Of a DNA stretch of 64,000 nucleotides, positions 61,758 through 64,000 are shown one piece after another. Below the pieces are notes generated by a model, which was not told the origin of the DNA, did no database searches, and saw only the letters and a list, made by a program, of their open reading frames with translations. The stretch covers positions 1 to 64,000 of the forward strand of contig JABHBL010000007.1 in assembly GCA_018673925.1 (NCBI GenBank), written 5' to 3'. The stretch is from Fidelibacterota bacterium. GTDB taxonomy: Bacteria > Fidelibacterota > UBA8477 > JABMPR01. Positions within the stretch are counted from its first letter, which is position 1. Each line of letters begins with the position of its first letter. Position numbers and translations under genes: made by a program.

Positions 61758-63800
61758 TTAGTCACATAGAGATACTAGTTTTGCCGATGCCTCAGCAGCT
61801 TCCCATGTGTTGCCGGTTCCCATCATGATATTCATTGCTCTTAGCCCTCGGGATCGACGCGTTGAATCTATTAATGTTATGATATCAATGATAGATCGCT
61901 TGAGGTGTTTATCATCCTTTACCTGGATTAGAACAGAATCATGGATGAATGCCACAGGTCGGAAATCCCATGGGGCCAAGGAACATATGATAGCCCGAAA
62001 CAGAATAGCACCATAACGCTGGATGAGCATTGCAGGACCAACAGTCCCACCGATAGGCTTCGGGATAGGAATATCCACATTATCTATCGGGTTTAATTCC
62101 GCAAGAATCCTGCCTGAAACACCTTGTGCTTTCATTCTCTTCAACCAATCTGAGGCAATTGGGTATGTTTTAGACAACGCCGACTTAAGTAGAGTGATGT
62201 CCCGGTTTTGCAGCATGCCCTTGGCATTGGACCTAATCGTATCATCGCTCGCTCCATACAGGTAGGGACTCACGAACTTCTTGACTCGCTTTCGATGATT
62301 CTGATCACCAAATGCTTCTTTCGCAATTTCAACATACGGATCATGCCCTGTCTTCAAATGTTTAATTCCCTCAATGTCAGAGGACATATTGAATAACATG
62401 CTGAGATCGTTTGCTACAACATCAAAATAGGCAAAAACGTGCCCAGGGTCTGGAATAACCACCGAATGAAAGACTGTTCTCATGCCCTGAATATTGAAAT
62501 GACGTGTAGATGTCCGCTCAGTCCTTGTATTAAGGTGATACTTCGCATGTAGACGCCCCCCAGTATGACTAATATGACTTAGTACCTTATCCCGCTCGGA
62601 ATAGGCAGCCTTTAACTCGCGCTTTCGACTATAGTGTTGTTTGAGGTCAATGCCTTTGAGAGTAGCTTTGTCTATTACTACGCCCTGGGTAGTCATCCCG
62701 GACAGGATCCGCTTGAAGGTATCCCGATTGTCCAAATGAGTGAGATTAATTCTGTGCAACTCTCTATTGAAACGAATTAGTGTCTGCTCAACTTGTAGTA
62801 TCGCTTCACTCGCATGCTTGTATATGGTTCCGATGGTTTGGTTGCGCGAGTTGACAGGGAGATGATCTAATATACCAGCCAACGTTTCCAATGGCCATAG
62901 AGCAGCGATTAGAACAGGGCTGATTCCCACAACAAGGGGTATCGTAAGTATGTCTCCGTTGTCGAAGATAAATGGAACTTGTTGATTGAAGATACCTTCC
63001 GCGTCTATCGGGTAGTGGAAGAAGTACCCATTCAGTTTTGATGACAAGTGTGGTGGGACTTTATAGGAAAGCTTTGTATCTTTCCTTAAGTGCTCCGCCG
63101 GTGGCGATACGTGCGATTCAGCATATTTCTTAAGCGTTGTGCCATCTGGAACAAAGATCTTACTTAGAACCGTGTACTTTCCTCCAGACCTGGATCGGGT
63201 AGCACTTGCGATAATTCCATGGTCATCCCAGATATGCCTTACTTTTCTAGCTCCCACTCCGAAGGTTTTATACATGCGATCTGCAGTAAAGGTCCTAATC
63301 ATCCTCCCCGGGTGACCATCCAGTTCTTCTGCCGAACTGAATTCGCCCCACAGATAAGTGCCAAGCAACGTGTAAACACCATATCTGTCTAGACCATCCT
63401 GGAAAGCATTAGAAATTAGATTCAGGACGTTTTGCTTCGGAACCGTTACCCATGGTTTGAGTAGATTCGCAGGTAAGCTGTTGACATACTCCTCTATGTA
63501 GATTGCAAATTCAACGACACCTTGAAATTCATCGGAGAATCGATGGACTAGATGACTCGCAGTCGATTGCCTTTGCTCAAGATCCTTAAGATCTACGAAT
63601 GTTGAAGCGGGATTGAAATCATTTCGAATCAACTCAGACCTGACTAGTCGATACACCTCACGGATGCACTCCACCTGAGCCTTTACTTTATCCGCAATTA
63701 CCAGCTTCGTGGATTGAGCAATTTCAGACTCAACCGGCCGAATATCCTCTAACCGGTCTGGTGATTCATAGATAACTCGAGCGGGGATATTGAGTTGCAT
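61758..63800 (-). CDS. Divergent family A DNA polymerase
   Basis: A 680-residue protein whose last ~300 residues follow the Pol I palm/fingers order. TRTERTSTRHFNIQG corresponds to the TGRxSSxxPNLQN segment. Motif A is D460-VVAN-D465, with the steric-gate Glu replaced by Asp. The O-helix is R503, K507, S511, Y515-G516; Ser replaces the Phe that sets sugar selection. Motif C is H620-D621-S622 in place of HDE. Both metal Asp residues (D460, D621) remain. No 3'-5' or 5' exonuclease motifs are seen in the N-terminal ~380 residues, which match nothing I recognise. It most likely replicates the element. Confidence 0.85.
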   Translation of the reverse strand: MQLNIPARVIYESPDRLEDIRPVESEIAQSTKLVIADKVKAQVECIREVYRLVRSELIRNDFNPASTFVDLKDLEQRQSTASHLVHRFSDEFQGVVEFAIYIEEYVNSLPANLLKPWVTVPKQNVLNLISNAFQDGLDRYGVYTLLGTYLWGEFSSAEELDGHPGRMIRTFTADRMYKTFGVGARKVRHIWDDHGIIASATRSRSGGKYTVLSKIFVPDGTTLKKYAESHVSPPAEHLRKDTKLSYKVPPHLSSKLNGYFFHYPIDAEGIFNQQVPFIFDNGDILTIPLVVGISPVLIAALWPLETLAGILDHLPVNSRNQTIGTIYKHASEAILQVEQTLIRFNRELHRINLTHLDNRDTFKRILSGMTTQGVVIDKATLKGIDLKQHYSRKRELKAAYSERDKVLSHISHTGGRLHAKYHLNTRTERTSTRHFNIQGMRTVFHSVVIPDPGHVFAYFDVVANDLSMLFNMSSDIEGIKHLKTGHDPYVEIAKEAFGDQNHRKRVKKFVSPYLYGASDDTIRSNAKGMLQNRDITLLKSALSKTYPIASDWLKRMKAQGVSGRILAELNPIDNVDIPIPKPIGGTVGPAMLIQRYGAILFRAIICSLAPWDFRPVAFIHDSVLIQVKDDKHLKRSIIDIITLIDSTRRSRGLRAMNIMMGTGNTWEAAEASAKLVSLCD

Positions 63801-63824
63801 AAGCTTTTGAGGAGTGATGCAATA

Positions 63825-63848
63825 AACTGTGTACCCAGGTACACAGTT
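63825..63848. promoter_or_regulatory. 11-bp perfect inverted repeat upstream of the DNA polymerase
   Basis: AACTGTGTACC at 63825-63835 and its complement at 63838-63848 are separated by only CA. It lies 25 bases before the DNA polymerase ATG and 11 bases after the stop of the upstream gene. The near-zero spacer favours a protein-binding operator, or an intercistronic hairpin that limits polymerase expression. Confidence 0.6.
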
Positions 63849-63859
63849 CTGGGTCAGTC

Positions 63860-64000
63860 CTAGCTCTCCTTAGCGAGGAGCAATGATCTTAACTGCTCTA
63901 TGATGGTATCTAATACTTCATCATTAGGTGGGATGATGTTGGGGTAGAGATCACGTTTGACGAGTCCGAGATAGCGGTCCCAATCCCCAGCGTTGAGTGC
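63860..64000 (-). CDS. C-terminal end of an unidentified island gene (partial)
   Basis: An open frame enters from the right edge and ends with TAG at 63860-63862, giving 46 residues (GDWDRYLGLVKRDLYPNI, then DEVLDTIIEQLRSLLLAKES). It is acidic and helical with no motif I recognise. It reads into the DNA polymerase gene 59 bases later, in the same direction. That it is a real gene is judged from codon character and position only. Confidence 0.6.
   Translation of the reverse strand, partial: ALNAGDWDRYLGLVKRDLYPNIIPPNDEVLDTIIEQLRSLLLAKES

Larger units (their letters stand above)
52630..64000. mobile_element. Integrated island at tRNA-Phe (left end; continues beyond the window)
   Basis: Starting at the 3' end of tRNA-Phe there is a tyrosine integrase and then only leftward genes of phage/plasmid type: excisionase-like HTH proteins, annealing-type protein, RadC, Gam-like, DUF932, an RNA-polymerase-like protein and a family A DNA polymerase. 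No ribosomal, metabolic or conserved chromosomal gene interrupts it. No structural phage gene is visible in this part. The other end, and a repeat of the tRNA 3' end, must lie beyond 64000; I saw no second copy within the window. The left boundary at the tRNA T-arm is an estimate. Confidence 0.85.

Noticed and set aside
52630-64000. Complete prophage with structural genes
   Set aside because: No terminase, portal, capsid or tail gene is visible; only early-type DNA-processing genes are in the window, so the element type stays open.
52654-64000. Right-hand attachment repeat of the tRNA-Phe 3' end
   Set aside because: I saw no second copy inside the window; the element probably ends beyond it.
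1-64000. CRISPR array or cas genes
   Set aside because: No regularly spaced repeat series and no Cas-like protein were found anywhere in the window.

Overview
The window is a bacterial chromosome segment of moderate GC. The gene content suggests a Gram-negative member of the FCB/Marinimicrobia-KSB1-like lineages: lipoproteins, outer-membrane barrel proteins (including a DUF5916 protein), an MCE/MlaD protein, a dockerin-bearing secreted protease, a choice-of-anchor V protein and NfnAB. The lineage is an inference from gene content; no rRNA is present.

From 1 to about 52.6 kb the window holds ordinary, mostly housekeeping genes in short operons. The 5' end of metK runs off the left edge. Next come a sugar nucleotidyltransferase, MlaD-like, hpf, xer, rluD, lspA and ileS, all leftward. 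They are followed by a Deg/HtrA protease, a UroD-like/corrinoid-protein pair, yaaA, two adjacent paralogous histidine kinases with cyclic-nucleotide-binding input domains, and ppdK. Envelope and TPR proteins, an AI-2E transporter, the dockerin metalloprotease, a glycosyltransferase and mgtE come after that. A tRNA-thiolation pair (cysteine desulfurase and mnmA) leads into a NTP-transferase/rsfS/argS run. The chromosomal part ends with nfnAB, a DUF5916 protein, an NtrYX-like two-component system, a PDZ protein, purine nucleoside phosphorylase, rlmN and a secreted trypsin-like lipoprotein.

At 52578-52653 lies tRNA-Phe(GAA). Immediately beyond its CCA end begins an integrated mobile element that continues past the right edge. 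Every gene in it reads leftward, towards the tRNA. From the tRNA inward it has a tyrosine integrase, three small excisionase/MerR-type winged-helix proteins, a candidate single-strand-annealing-type protein, a RadC-like JAMM protein, a SWIM zinc-finger protein fused to a Mu Gam-like domain, a DUF932 protein, a 97-residue unknown, an 827-residue protein, a very divergent family A DNA polymerase and the end of one more gene. The 827-residue protein carries a DVDGD motif in a context resembling the catalytic barrel of two-barrel RNA polymerases (cellular RdRP/YonO/beta-prime type).

The element is therefore an early replication and recombination module that may carry both its own DNA polymerase and its own divergent RNA polymerase. 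Three long non-coding spacers in it contain stem-loops. Two of these are related copies whose stem shows a compensatory base-pair change, so they may be structured RNA or DNA elements. This island is the part of the window most likely to be new.
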